From RGIG9060 sp052173655 (GTDB lineage Bacteria > Spirochaetota > Spirochaetia > Treponematales > Treponemataceae): a DNA stretch of 49,611 bases. Below the pieces are notes generated by a model, which saw nothing but the letters and a program-made list of their open reading frames with translations, was not told where the DNA came from and searched no databases. Where the stretch lies: contig JBQMYD010000008.1 in assembly GCA_052173655.1 (NCBI GenBank), positions 1 through 49,611 of the forward strand, written 5' to 3'. The position numbers were made by a program, and so were the translations under genes. This document shows positions 25,063-33,016 of this stretch, piece after piece. Every line of letters begins with the position of its first letter. The stretch's first letter is position 1.

Positions 25063-25071
25063 ATTATATCA
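25063..25071 (-). promoter_or_regulatory. Extended -10 promoter of the TIGR03546/03545 pair
   Basis: On the minus strand TGA directly precedes TATAAT (25068-25063), forming an extended -10 element. No good -35 is seen. Transcription from about 25056 gives a leader near 39 nt. Confidence 0.45.
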
Positions 25072-25106
25072 TACTTGTTGTGGGAAAAAACAAAAAAAAG
25101 TAAAAA

Positions 25107-25135
25107 TTGAAAAATTATTGAAACAATGATAGAAT
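25107..25135 (+). promoter_or_regulatory. Promoter of the RRM protein gene
   Basis: TTGAAA (25107-25112), 17-bp spacer, TAGAAT (25130-25135). Transcription would start near 25142, with TTTAGGAG before the ATG at 25176. Divergent from the promoter at 25063-25071. Confidence 0.6.
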
Positions 25136-25175
25136 CTGCCACAAATAGTAAATAAAACTTGATTTAGGAGAAAAA

Positions 25176-25487
25176 ATGACAAGCATTCACATAGGAAATT
25201 TAAATTTCACAACAACTGAGGAAGGCTTAAAGGCAGCCTTTCAAGAATTCGGAACTGTTGAAAGTGCCAGAATAATTAAAGACAAAGAAACCGGTAGCTC
25301 AAAAGGATTTGGATTTGTTGACATAATAGAAGATGATAAAGCCATAAACGCCATAAAAGTCTTAAACGGAAAAATCTTAGACGGTAGAAAAATCAGAGTA
25401 AGCAAAGCTCTTCCACCGGAAGAAAGAGAAAAATGCAACGACAAAACGGAAACAAGAAATTCCAGATCTTCTTTTAGAAGCAATTAA
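25176..25487 (+). CDS. Single-RRM RNA-binding protein
   Basis: 103 residues, one RNA recognition motif: RNP2 as IHIGNL (4-9) and RNP1 as KGFGFVDI (about 43-50), followed by the usual INAIKVLNGKILDGRKIRVSKALP strand-helix-strand ending. A short polar tail (NDKTETRNSRSSFRSN) completes it; no glycine-rich region. Bacterial RRM proteins of this size are known in cyanobacteria and spirochaetes and bind single-stranded RNA; some respond to cold. Its target is unknown. The M28-like gene follows 29 nt downstream and may be co-transcribed. Confidence 0.9.
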   Translation: MTSIHIGNLNFTTTEEGLKAAFQEFGTVESARIIKDKETGSSKGFGFVDIIEDDKAINAIKVLNGKILDGRKIRVSKALPPEEREKCNDKTETRNSRSSFRSN

Positions 25488-25516
25488 AATATTTACAAAA
25501 ATTAAAAAAAAATTTT

Positions 25517-26389
25517 ATGATAAATCCATATGACACTTTAGAATTCAAAGAATTTCTCAAACCCGAATGCGACAGGCTTTCGTGGATATGTAACTGGCTT
25601 TCCCGGCACGAAATTGAATACGCAATAATTCCCACAGGAAAGTTACGGCATGTTTATTTGAATTTTTCACGCCTGTGTTACGATAATTCTCGAATCATAA
25701 AAACGGTTTTAGTTCATTATGATCGCATAGGAATAGGTGCAAACGACAACAGTGCCGCAGTGTATCAAGTTTTGCATTGGGCAGTTAGACTGAATCAAAC
25801 ACAAAATTCAAAAGCAAAACAACCTCATAACGTACGCATTATTTTTACGGATGGAGAAGAACTGGGACTTGGAACTTCAAAAGATGATTTGGGAGTTCTA
25901 AGTCTTGCATCACTTTTTAAACAAAAAAAAATCGTAAATAATGATATCTTTGCAATTGACAGCTGTGGCAGAGGCGATACTTTGGTAATTTCCACTTCGG
26001 GTAAAAACAGCGGAAGCATAAAATTTCAACACGAATTTAAAGAATTTTACGATCGAACAATAGAACTAGCCCAATACGCTGTAGGAAGAAATTGGGTTAC
26101 AATACCTACAAGCTACGGGGATAACGCAGGCTTTATTCTTTTAGGAATGAGAGCAATAGCAATAAGTGTACTGCCACATTCTGAAGCCGGCTCTTACATG
26201 CGTTCTTTACAAAAAAATCCTTCATTAAAATCAGATATTTCAAATCACAAAATTTCAAACTCTCAAAAAAACGCAATTCCACCTACGTGGCTTATGATGC
26301 ACACCCCGCTAGATTGCTTTGAAAATTTAACAAGTGAATCATGGTATCTCATGGAAAGTTTTTTAACAGCTCTTGAAAAAAGGCTTTAA
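25517..26389 (+). CDS. M28-family zinc aminopeptidase-like protein
   Basis: 290 residues, no signal peptide. The metal-ligand pattern of M28 peptidases is visible: HYD (67-69), NDN (76-78), the EE pair in TDGEELG (114-115), an Asp in AIDSCGRGD near 148, and a late His in MMHTPLDCFENL. The run of HYD, NDNSAA and EE is convincing, so a two-zinc aminopeptidase or related amidohydrolase is likely; the substrate is unknown. The ATG has only an A/T run upstream and no ribosome binding site. It lies 29 nt after the RRM gene. Confidence 0.78.
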   Translation: MINPYDTLEFKEFLKPECDRLSWICNWLSRHEIEYAIIPTGKLRHVYLNFSRLCYDNSRIIKTVLVHYDRIGIGANDNSAAVYQVLHWAVRLNQTQNSKAKQPHNVRIIFTDGEELGLGTSKDDLGVLSLASLFKQKKIVNNDIFAIDSCGRGDTLVISTSGKNSGSIKFQHEFKEFYDRTIELAQYAVGRNWVTIPTSYGDNAGFILLGMRAIAISVLPHSEAGSYMRSLQKNPSLKSDISNHKISNSQKNAIPPTWLMMHTPLDCFENLTSESWYLMESFLTALEKRL

Positions 26390-26417
26390 TAAAAAACTCA
26401 CCTACAAACTGAAAACA

Positions 26418-26975
26418 CTAGCAAACAAAATTTTTTACAAGCAAAATACCAATATCTTCGGAAGATTGAATAATCTGCTCAGTCCCGCCTCCAAAGCTTC
26501 TAATCGCTCCTAAAACACCGGCACTGGCAAACGCCATGATAAGACCTGCCAATAAAACGCCAAGCAAAACTGCACAAACTGATTTTTTAAAACCCATGTC
26601 TAAAATACTTGAAGCAAGAGTTCCTGTCCAAGCTCCTGTCCCCGGAACAGGAATTCCTACAAAAAGAATTAGAGCGGCGAAAAGCCCCATTCCGGCTTTT
26701 GATTTTAGCTTTTCTCCGCCTTTATGACCTTTTTCAAGACACCAAGAAAAAAACTTTCCTATAAATTTTTTATCCTTGCCCCATTCAAGAACTTTTCGTG
26801 CAAAAAAATAGATAAACGGAACAGGCAGCATATTTCCTGCGATACATACAATGTAAGAGGAAATCAAAGGAAGCCCAAATCCTTGACTTACAGGAATTGC
26901 CCCACGCAACTCAACAAGAGGTATCATCGAAATAAAAAAAATCCAAAGATACTGTTTTAATGTTACAATCGCCAT
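26418..26975 (-). CDS. Small multidrug export-like membrane protein (COG2426 type)
   Basis: 185 residues with four or five membrane helices. MIPLVELRGAIPVSQGFGLPL near the N terminus and FVGIPVPGTGAWTGTLASSILDM in the middle are the conserved blocks of the putative small multidrug export family. Despite the family name the transported substrate is not established. It starts 5 nt after the pgi stop, with no ribosome binding site of its own, so translation is probably coupled to pgi. Confidence 0.82.
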   Translation of the reverse strand: MAIVTLKQYLWIFFISMIPLVELRGAIPVSQGFGLPLISSYIVCIAGNMLPVPFIYFFARKVLEWGKDKKFIGKFFSWCLEKGHKGGEKLKSKAGMGLFAALILFVGIPVPGTGAWTGTLASSILDMGFKKSVCAVLLGVLLAGLIMAFASAGVLGAIRSFGGGTEQIIQSSEDIGILLVKNFVC

Positions 26976-26980
26976 AAAAA

Positions 26981-28555
26981 CTAAATTTCAAAAATATCTG
27001 CAAATGCTTTTAAAGCACCATCGGTTTTTCCGGCAAGAACTTTTTGTGTAAGTTTTTTGCCCAATTGAACACCTTCTTGATCAAAGCTGTTCAAATTCCA
27101 TAAAAATCCTTGAAACATAATTTTGTTTTCAAAATGTGCAAGCAAAGCCCCAAGAGACTTAGGAGTTAACTGTTTTGCATAAATTAAACTTGAAGGTCTT
27201 TCCCCATAAAAAGTTTTGTTAGGATCTTGATCCGATTTTCCTAAAGCAAATGCAACTATTTGAGCAGCTAAATTGGCACAAAGTTTTTTCTGGCTTGAAG
27301 AACCATCCACAACGATATCTTTACAGCCCTGACTATCCAAAAAACCTACAAACTGCAAAGGAATAACATTCGTTCCCTGATGTAAAAGTTGATAAAACGA
27401 ATGTTGCCCATTCGTACCGCTTTCTCCAAAAATTACAGGGCCGGTAACATAATCAACAACTTGCCCAAAACGATTCACGCTCTTACCGTTTGATTCCATG
27501 TCAGCCTGCTGCAAGTGAGCAGGAAAACGCGAAAGAGCCTGCGAATACGGCAGAACTGCCGTAGTTCCGTAACCTTGAATGTTTCTTTCATAAATTCCAA
27601 TCAAAGCATCCAGCAGAGAAGCATTTTTTAAAATATCCTTTTCCATGGCAGATTTATCCGCCTCATGAGCTCCTTCAAGAAATTCTGTAAAAACCTTTGC
27701 ACCGAACGCCAAAGTTAAAACAGCTCCTCCGACAGCAGAAGTTGAAGAATATCTGCCACCGATAAAATCGTCCATGTAAAAACTTGCAAGATATGCAGGA
27801 TTATTTGCCAATGGACTTTTTTCTGAAGTTACAGCAATCATGTGATTTGCAGGATTAAGACCTGCTTTTTCCAAAAATTCTTTTACAAAAAGTTCATTTG
27901 CAAGAGTTTCCTGTGTAGTTCCGGATTTTGAAACTAAAATAAAAATTGAATGAGCAACATCTATCGAAGAAATTACACCAAGTGCATCGTCGGGGTCTAC
28001 ATTTGAAATAAAATGGGCTTTCATTTTTAAGGTATTATTTTTCTTTGCCCAATTTTCAAGTGCAAGATACATAGCTCTAGGACCTAAATCTGAACCGCCG
28101 ATACCTATCTGCACAACTGTAGAAAATTTTTCACCGGCAGCATTAGTAATTTTTCCCTCGTGAACTTTCTTTGCAAAATCTGCTATATTATCCTGTTGTG
28201 TTTTATAAAAATCCCTTTCATTTTTTCCCTCAAAGATAACATCTGCACCCAACTGTCCACGTGTAAGATGATGAAGAACTAAACGCTTTTCTCCTGTATT
28301 AATCATAGCACCTTCATACAATTCTTTGAATTTTTCTATGATTTCCATTTCATCAGAAAGTTCTTGGAGAATCTTTAAAATCTGAGTATTCACCTGCTTT
28401 GCAGCATAATTGTATGTAAGCCCGCCTGCTGTTTCTATACAATATTTTTTTACACGTTCAGCATCCAAAACATCTTTTAGCAAAACCTGTCCTTTTAGCG
28501 ATAACAATTTTTTATATGAATCCTGCTTATCCAGATTTTTCCATGCAACTGCCAT
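26981..28555 (-). CDS. pgi: Glucose-6-phosphate isomerase
   Basis: 524 residues, AAGGAG before the ATG. Family signatures are clear: VQIGIGGSDLGPRAMYLAL, SKSGTTQETLANE, DFIGGRYSSTSAVGG, the ADMESNGK catalytic region, and LLHQGTN with the His. It interconverts glucose-6-phosphate and fructose-6-phosphate in glycolysis. The protein is of the long type seen in spirochaetes and some others. The downstream gene for a small exporter is probably in the same transcript. Promoter at 28611-28639. Confidence 0.95.
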   Translation of the reverse strand: MAVAWKNLDKQDSYKKLLSLKGQVLLKDVLDAERVKKYCIETAGGLTYNYAAKQVNTQILKILQELSDEMEIIEKFKELYEGAMINTGEKRLVLHHLTRGQLGADVIFEGKNERDFYKTQQDNIADFAKKVHEGKITNAAGEKFSTVVQIGIGGSDLGPRAMYLALENWAKKNNTLKMKAHFISNVDPDDALGVISSIDVAHSIFILVSKSGTTQETLANELFVKEFLEKAGLNPANHMIAVTSEKSPLANNPAYLASFYMDDFIGGRYSSTSAVGGAVLTLAFGAKVFTEFLEGAHEADKSAMEKDILKNASLLDALIGIYERNIQGYGTTAVLPYSQALSRFPAHLQQADMESNGKSVNRFGQVVDYVTGPVIFGESGTNGQHSFYQLLHQGTNVIPLQFVGFLDSQGCKDIVVDGSSSQKKLCANLAAQIVAFALGKSDQDPNKTFYGERPSSLIYAKQLTPKSLGALLAHFENKIMFQGFLWNLNSFDQEGVQLGKKLTQKVLAGKTDGALKAFADIFEI

Positions 28556-28610
28556 AATATATCTCCTTTTTCAATTCCCATCCAAAGTTAAAAATCGTTT
28601 TTACTTTCCT

Positions 28611-28639
28611 ATATTAAACCATATTTATCAATAATTCAA
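28611..28639 (-). promoter_or_regulatory. Promoter of pgi
   Basis: Minus-strand TTGAAT (28639-28634), 17-bp spacer, TAATAT (28616-28611). Transcription from about 28604 leaves a leader near 48 nt ending in AAGGAG. Confidence 0.5.
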
Positions 28640-28678
28640 ATGATTTTTACTCGCAAAATATTATGGTAAAATAAAAGA

Positions 28679-28707
28679 TTGAGCAAATTCCATTTTTGCA
28701 CTATATT
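28679..28707 (+). promoter_or_regulatory. Promoter of the acyltransferase gene
   Basis: TTGAGC (28679-28684), 17-bp spacer, TATATT (28702-28707). A transcript from about 28714 would exclude the upstream in-frame ATG at 28696, supporting ATG 28753 as the start. Confidence 0.6.
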
Positions 28708-28752
28708 GGAAGTGAAAGCAAAACTACGGTAAGGAATATTACGAGGAAATTT

Positions 28753-29508
28753 ATGTTAAAAACGTTTATAACATTTTTTAAAATAGGGCTTTTTGTAATC
28801 AAGCATAGCGGACTGTTGAGAAAAATAAAAAAAGCTGCAGCTAGGGGTGATAACAAATTTATAGATGAAATCCTGCTGGAAAAAGAAATTGAATTTTCAA
28901 AACTCTGCGTTGATTTGACAGGCTCTGAAATTGAAGTTATCGGTCTGGAAAACATTCCTACTGACAGGAGTGTAGTTTATATTGCCAATCATCAGGGAAT
29001 GATGGATATGCCTTTACTTTTAGGCGGTATTCCATTTTTAAAAAGTTTTATAGCAAAAAAAGAAGCTTCAAAAATTCCCGTTCTTTCTACTTGGATGAAA
29101 TTCATGCACTGTATTTTTATCGACAGAAAAAATATACGCCAATCATTGGAAGCAATTCACAAAGGAGTTGAAATAATAAAAAGTGGCTATTCAATGGTAA
29201 TCTTTCCGGAAGGAACAAGAAGTCGCGGAGGGCCGGTAAAACCATTTAAACCGGGAAGTTTTAAGCTGGCATTTAATTCGGAAGCTCCGATAGTACCTGT
29301 TTCAATAGATGGAACATGGCATATTCTTGAGGAAACCGGAAAAATTCAGGGAAGTAAGTTAAGATTAGTTGTTCACCCTATAATTGAAACTGCAAACACG
29401 ACAAAAGAGCAGAGAATTGAAATTATAAAGCAAACCCAAAGTGTTATCGAAAGTGCCCTTACATCCTTGTCTTTTAAGGAGCCTCAAAATTCCGACGTTC
29501 AAGATTAG
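28753..29508 (+). CDS. plsC: 1-acyl-sn-glycerol-3-phosphate acyltransferase (PlsC-like)
   Basis: 251 residues from ATG 28753, chosen because GAGG lies 6 nt upstream and the probable transcription start lies downstream of the earlier ATG at 28696. A hydrophobic N-terminal segment (about 3-17) would hold it to the membrane. The catalytic HX4D is NHQGMMD (His80, Asp85), and FPEGTRSRGG near 150 is the phosphate-binding block. It adds the second acyl chain in phosphatidic acid synthesis. Its 3' end overlaps the convergent pflA gene by 35 bp. Confidence 0.9.
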   Translation: MLKTFITFFKIGLFVIKHSGLLRKIKKAAARGDNKFIDEILLEKEIEFSKLCVDLTGSEIEVIGLENIPTDRSVVYIANHQGMMDMPLLLGGIPFLKSFIAKKEASKIPVLSTWMKFMHCIFIDRKNIRQSLEAIHKGVEIIKSGYSMVIFPEGTRSRGGPVKPFKPGSFKLAFNSEAPIVPVSIDGTWHILEETGKIQGSKLRLVVHPIIETANTTKEQRIEIIKQTQSVIESALTSLSFKEPQNSDVQD

Positions 29509-30310
29509 ATGATATTCGCTTTAAAATAACGCTTCTGGCAATTTCCACCTGTTCTTTTGTAGCTGCAGGAACTTCTTTTAAAGGATAGTCTATACCTAAT
29601 CTTTCGTACTTTACTTTTCCCATTGTATGGTAAGGCAGTATATCAACAGCTTTTACCGTTTTTAAACCGGAAATAAAATCTCCGGTTCTTTCCAAACACG
29701 CAATATCGTCATTAAGAGAAGGAACAAGCACATACCTTATAATCATATCCACGCCTTTTTCACTTAAAAAGCGTGCAAAATTCAAAACATTTTTGTTACT
29801 GTGCCCCGTAAGTTTTTTATGTTTTTCATTGTCAATATGTTTTATATCCAAAAGAACAAGATCTGTAAAAAAACATAATTTGTTATATTTTTCAATCAAA
29901 GATTTATTTTTTACACTAATCCGGGAATGTTCGTTTTCTGAAAAATCAGCTGAAAACAGAATTCCGCTGGTATCCAAAGTGCAGTGAATTCCGCCTCTTT
30001 TTCCGCATACAAAATCTTTAGGTAATTCAACTGATGCTGCCTTTTCAAACAAATCCAAAACAAAATCCAATTGCAAAAGGGGCTCCCCTCCTGTTATCGT
30101 TATGCCGCCTTTTTTGTAAAAATCATAATTATTAATGTATTTTGCAATAATTTCTTCGCAACTGATAAGTTTATTTTCAACAGTTTCCCATGTGTCCGGA
30201 TTATGGCAATAAAGGCATCGCATGGGACATCCTTGAAAAAAAACTACGAAACGAATACCCGGTCCGTCTACAGTACCGAATGTTTCTATAGAATGAATGT
30301 TTGCTTTCAT
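29474..30310 (-). CDS. pflA: Pyruvate formate-lyase activating enzyme (radical SAM)
   Basis: 278 residues. FGTVDGPGIRFVVFFQGCPMRCLYCHNPDTW gives the CxxxCxxC cluster at Cys28, Cys32 and Cys35; GGITITGGEPLLQ is the radical-SAM GGE block and LDTSG follows. It installs the glycyl radical on pyruvate formate-lyase, which splits pyruvate to acetyl-CoA and formate; pflB is not in this window. About 25 polar residues near 120-145 (HSRISVKNKSLIEKYNKL) look like an insertion relative to short PflA proteins. Its ATG overlaps the stop of the CYTH gene as ATGA, so the two are coupled. Confidence 0.93.
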   Translation of the reverse strand: MKANIHSIETFGTVDGPGIRFVVFFQGCPMRCLYCHNPDTWETVENKLISCEEIIAKYINNYDFYKKGGITITGGEPLLQLDFVLDLFEKAASVELPKDFVCGKRGGIHCTLDTSGILFSADFSENEHSRISVKNKSLIEKYNKLCFFTDLVLLDIKHIDNEKHKKLTGHSNKNVLNFARFLSEKGVDMIIRYVLVPSLNDDIACLERTGDFISGLKTVKAVDILPYHTMGKVKYERLGIDYPLKEVPAATKEQVEIARSVILKRISSNLERRNFEAP

Positions 30311-30933
30311 TTTTTACTCGATTCGGAATTTAAATTTTTTTTAGTTTCCGTTGTTTGTTTTAAAAGTTCACTATAATATCGGTTTTCAATTTTGCTACGT
30401 TCTATTCCGCATTCTTCAAGAAGTTCCAGCTCCAGTTTTCTTGCTTTTTCAAAAACTTCAGGCGTATTTTGTTCCGATAAAATTTCCAGTTCCAAAAAAT
30501 ATCCCAAAAATTCAATAAAACAAAGTTCAATATTTACTTTCATGCCGTTGCGTTCAACACACCAAAGTTCACTATCCTTCGTTTTTTTTAGAAAAATTTT
30601 TCCGCCAAGGTTTTCCAGCAAACTTTCAATTACTTTAGGCTCGCAAATTTCGCATTCTTTTTCTTCATTGACTTCGGTTCCTATTTCATCCACGCTGTTT
30701 ACTTCAAGCAAAGTTTTTACAAGTCTTTTATCTTTGAACGTCAAATAAAACTTTCCATTTTCATCACGAATTCTTACACTTTGATATCCACATTTTTTTT
30801 CTTTTACAGGAATATGATAATAAACATCACTTTTAAAAACATGCCCGGTATATTTTGCAATTTTATTAAGGATATCAATGATTCTTTGCCTGCAACAAGA
30901 TTCTACATGAGCCTTCATTTCAATTTCATACAT
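30307..30933 (-). CDS. CYTH-domain protein (class IV adenylate cyclase, CyaB-like)
   Basis: 208 residues. The defining ExExK is at residues 3-7 (EIEMK), followed by VRIRDENGKFYLTFK and later acidic and basic strands (VNIELCFIEFLGYFLELEI) of the triphosphate tunnel. Known CYTH proteins are class IV adenylate cyclases, thiamine triphosphatases or tripolyphosphatases; the activity here is open. Because ExExK starts at residue 3, the start is fixed at 30933. A perfect TATAAT lies only 6 nt upstream, so the mRNA is probably leaderless. pflA overlaps its stop by 4 nt. Confidence 0.82.
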   Translation of the reverse strand: MYEIEMKAHVESCCRQRIIDILNKIAKYTGHVFKSDVYYHIPVKEKKCGYQSVRIRDENGKFYLTFKDKRLVKTLLEVNSVDEIGTEVNEEKECEICEPKVIESLLENLGGKIFLKKTKDSELWCVERNGMKVNIELCFIEFLGYFLELEILSEQNTPEVFEKARKLELELLEECGIERSKIENRYYSELLKQTTETKKNLNSESSKK

Positions 30934-30939
30934 GGCACA

Positions 30940-30945
30940 ATTATA
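30940..30945 (-). promoter_or_regulatory. -10 element of a leaderless promoter for the CYTH-pflA operon
   Basis: Consensus TATAAT at 30945-30940 on the minus strand, 6 nt before ATG 30933. At a 17-bp spacing the -35 position reads TATACT, a weak match. No ribosome binding site fits between. Confidence 0.5.
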
Positions 30946-30999
30946 ACAAAAAAAAATCTCAAAGTATATTTACTTACACATGTATTTCAGATTTAAAAG

Positions 31000-32844
31000 T
31001 TATAAAACAAATTTGTCTACTTCTATGGTTAGATTTTCTATCGCTTCCTTATTTTTTTGAGTAATTACGTTTACTTCTTGAACAGCGTTGCTTATTTGAA
31101 CAGCTCCGTTCGCCATTTCATTCATACTGTCCGTTATTACTCCGGTTAATTTGTCCAATCTGCACATCTTTTCTGCAACCTGAGAACCGCCTTTTAGCAT
31201 TTCTGCAGAACCGACTTGTACCTCAGCAGTTACAGTATTGATATTTTTTATTGCAGACAAAACTTCATTACTTCCTTTTTCTTGCTCTTTCATAGCACCG
31301 GTCAGAACAGTACTCATTTGCTGTACCTTTTCTGCAAGAATAAAAATTGCGTTAAACTTTGATTCTACAGTTTTTGATGCATTTGACAAAGTTTCAATCT
31401 CAGAGCCAAGTGTTTTTAATGTTGCTGTTATAGTTTTTCCCTGTGCAGAAGATTCTTCAGCAAGTTTACGAATTTCATCGGCAACAACTGCAAAACCTTT
31501 ACCGGTTTCACCTGCATGAGCAGCTTCAATTGCGGCATTCATCGCAAGCAAGTTTGTCTGACTCGCAATATTTTGGATCACGTTACTGGCTTCAATAAGC
31601 CCTCCGGATTCTTCTGCTATCTTTTGTGTTACATTATTTGAAGTAAATACAGCCTCTTTTCCCTCATCCGTTGCTTGAGAAAGCTCTTGTATAGTTTCAT
31701 TATTTTTTTCAAGAGTATTTGTAATTGAACTGATGTTTGCATTCATTTCTTCTATTGAAGCCGATGATTGACTAACACTTTCAACCTGCATTTCTATACT
31801 GCCGTTTAGTTGTTGTATTGTCCGGATTATTTGCTCCATAGTTTCAACTATTTGCGTTACACCGCTTGCCTGCTCTACAGTTTGCCTTTTAACTCCTTCG
31901 ATATTGGAACTTATTTGATAAATGGAACTTGCCGTTTTCTCTGCATTTGTAGAAAGAGTTGAACCTACTTCACTCATCTTTCCCATGCTGTTTTTAACCC
32001 CTTTAAGCAGATTTGTTATGTTCTGACAAAAACGGTTTAAACGCAAAGCCAACAGACCAAAAATATCACGTCTTTTAACAGCCAATTTCTCTATTGCAAA
32101 GTTTCCGTCAGCAAGTTTATCAGTAAAAGACATTACTTCTTCAAGGCTTTCATTTATTCCCTTGTACAACTTATAATTTATAAAAAGAGCCGCAAAAAGC
32201 AATACAACAGCTATCGGTATAATACTTTTTAAAACATCAATTATAGCCATTCCATTATAAAGGGAACCTATAAAAGGACTTACGCAAAGAAAAATTATTG
32301 CCAAAAAAAGAAAAAAACTTACCAGCATATTGCGTACCGTATACGACATTGTAATATGCTTTTTATCAAACGGTAAAAATTTTAAATACCCTTCAATCTT
32401 TTGCGTCCACATTATGTAGAAAAAAAGCGAAACCAAATTCATGCATCCCAATGATCCTAAAATGGAAGCAATAACTTTTTCCGGCAAATCCACACCGATC
32501 CATAATAACGTAAAAATCGGAGTTAGAATTGTAAGGACAATAGGAGTTACAAGACTGACTTTTGTGTATATGGCAAAAACCTTGTTTGCCTTGTCCACTC
32601 CGTTTTCATTTGTTTGAAAATCTTTAAGTACTTTGATAAAAATTCTGTAAAATATAACCGGAATAAATATATTAAAAAACACTGCCACAATAGTCGGTGC
32701 GGCACCCAGAAATTTCAATAGTTCTTCTTTAGAAGCCATTTTTGTATACCATGCATACAAAAAAATAAAAGCAAACAGTCCGTTAAAGATCAAAAAATTA
32801 AGCAAAAATAAAGTTTTTGGCGGTTTAGGGATAGAATTATTCAA
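31000..32844 (-). CDS. Methyl-accepting chemotaxis protein with multi-helix membrane sensor
   Basis: 614 residues from TTG 32844, selected because AGGAGGA ends about 6 nt upstream; an in-frame ATG at 32889 lies inside the promoter -10 and cannot be used from it. About six membrane helices occupy residues 10-245, with no large periplasmic domain. A HAMP-like linker follows (VMSFTDKLADGNFAIEKLAVKRRDIFG), then a long coiled coil with the conserved tip QTNLLAMNAAIEAAHAGETGKGFAVVADEIRKLAEES near 428. It should couple to CheA/CheW and control motility. The promoter contains a G9 run in its spacer, so expression may switch between cells. The signalling half is closely similar to the receptor at 47426. 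Confidence 0.9.
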   Translation of the reverse strand: MNNSIPKPPKTLFLLNFLIFNGLFAFIFLYAWYTKMASKEELLKFLGAAPTIVAVFFNIFIPVIFYRIFIKVLKDFQTNENGVDKANKVFAIYTKVSLVTPIVLTILTPIFTLLWIGVDLPEKVIASILGSLGCMNLVSLFFYIMWTQKIEGYLKFLPFDKKHITMSYTVRNMLVSFFLFLAIIFLCVSPFIGSLYNGMAIIDVLKSIIPIAVVLLFAALFINYKLYKGINESLEEVMSFTDKLADGNFAIEKLAVKRRDIFGLLALRLNRFCQNITNLLKGVKNSMGKMSEVGSTLSTNAEKTASSIYQISSNIEGVKRQTVEQASGVTQIVETMEQIIRTIQQLNGSIEMQVESVSQSSASIEEMNANISSITNTLEKNNETIQELSQATDEGKEAVFTSNNVTQKIAEESGGLIEASNVIQNIASQTNLLAMNAAIEAAHAGETGKGFAVVADEIRKLAEESSAQGKTITATLKTLGSEIETLSNASKTVESKFNAIFILAEKVQQMSTVLTGAMKEQEKGSNEVLSAIKNINTVTAEVQVGSAEMLKGGSQVAEKMCRLDKLTGVITDSMNEMANGAVQISNAVQEVNVITQKNKEAIENLTIEVDKFVL

Positions 32845-32887
32845 AATCTTCCTCCTGTAGTTTTTATGTGTGCACATATGGAGAGGC

Positions 32888-32916
32888 ATTATACCCCCCC
32901 CCTACAGAATATGCAA
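32888..32916 (-). promoter_or_regulatory. Promoter with a G9 spacer tract (candidate phase-variable promoter)
   Basis: Minus-strand TTGCAT (32916-32911), spacer of exactly 17 bp, TATAAT (32893-32888). The last nine spacer bases are a G run (32902-32894) adjoining the -10. Gain or loss of one G changes the spacer to 18 or 16. The -10 is perfect; the -35 matches only its TTG. Confidence 0.65.
32894..32902. repeat. C9/G9 homopolymer in the chemoreceptor promoter
   Basis: Nine consecutive C on the plus strand (G on the transcribed gene's sense strand), placed between -35 and -10 of the gene reading left from 32844. Slippage here would alter promoter strength. Confidence 0.85.
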
Positions 32917-32979
32917 GCACTTTTTTTTTAATTATTTTTTAAAAAGCACTCAGACTTACAGCAACGGGCAAAAATTTAC

Positions 32980-33009
32980 TTGACGGCAATTCAACAGCGA
33001 ATATAGAAT
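32980..33009 (+). promoter_or_regulatory. Promoter giving a leaderless transcript of the gene at 33017
   Basis: TTGACG (32980-32985), 18-bp spacer, TAGAAT (33004-33009), then 7 nt to ATG 33017. TATAGA at 33002-33007 with a 16-bp spacer is an alternative -10. Divergent from the G9 promoter. Confidence 0.55.
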
Positions 33010-33016
33010 ACAGAAG

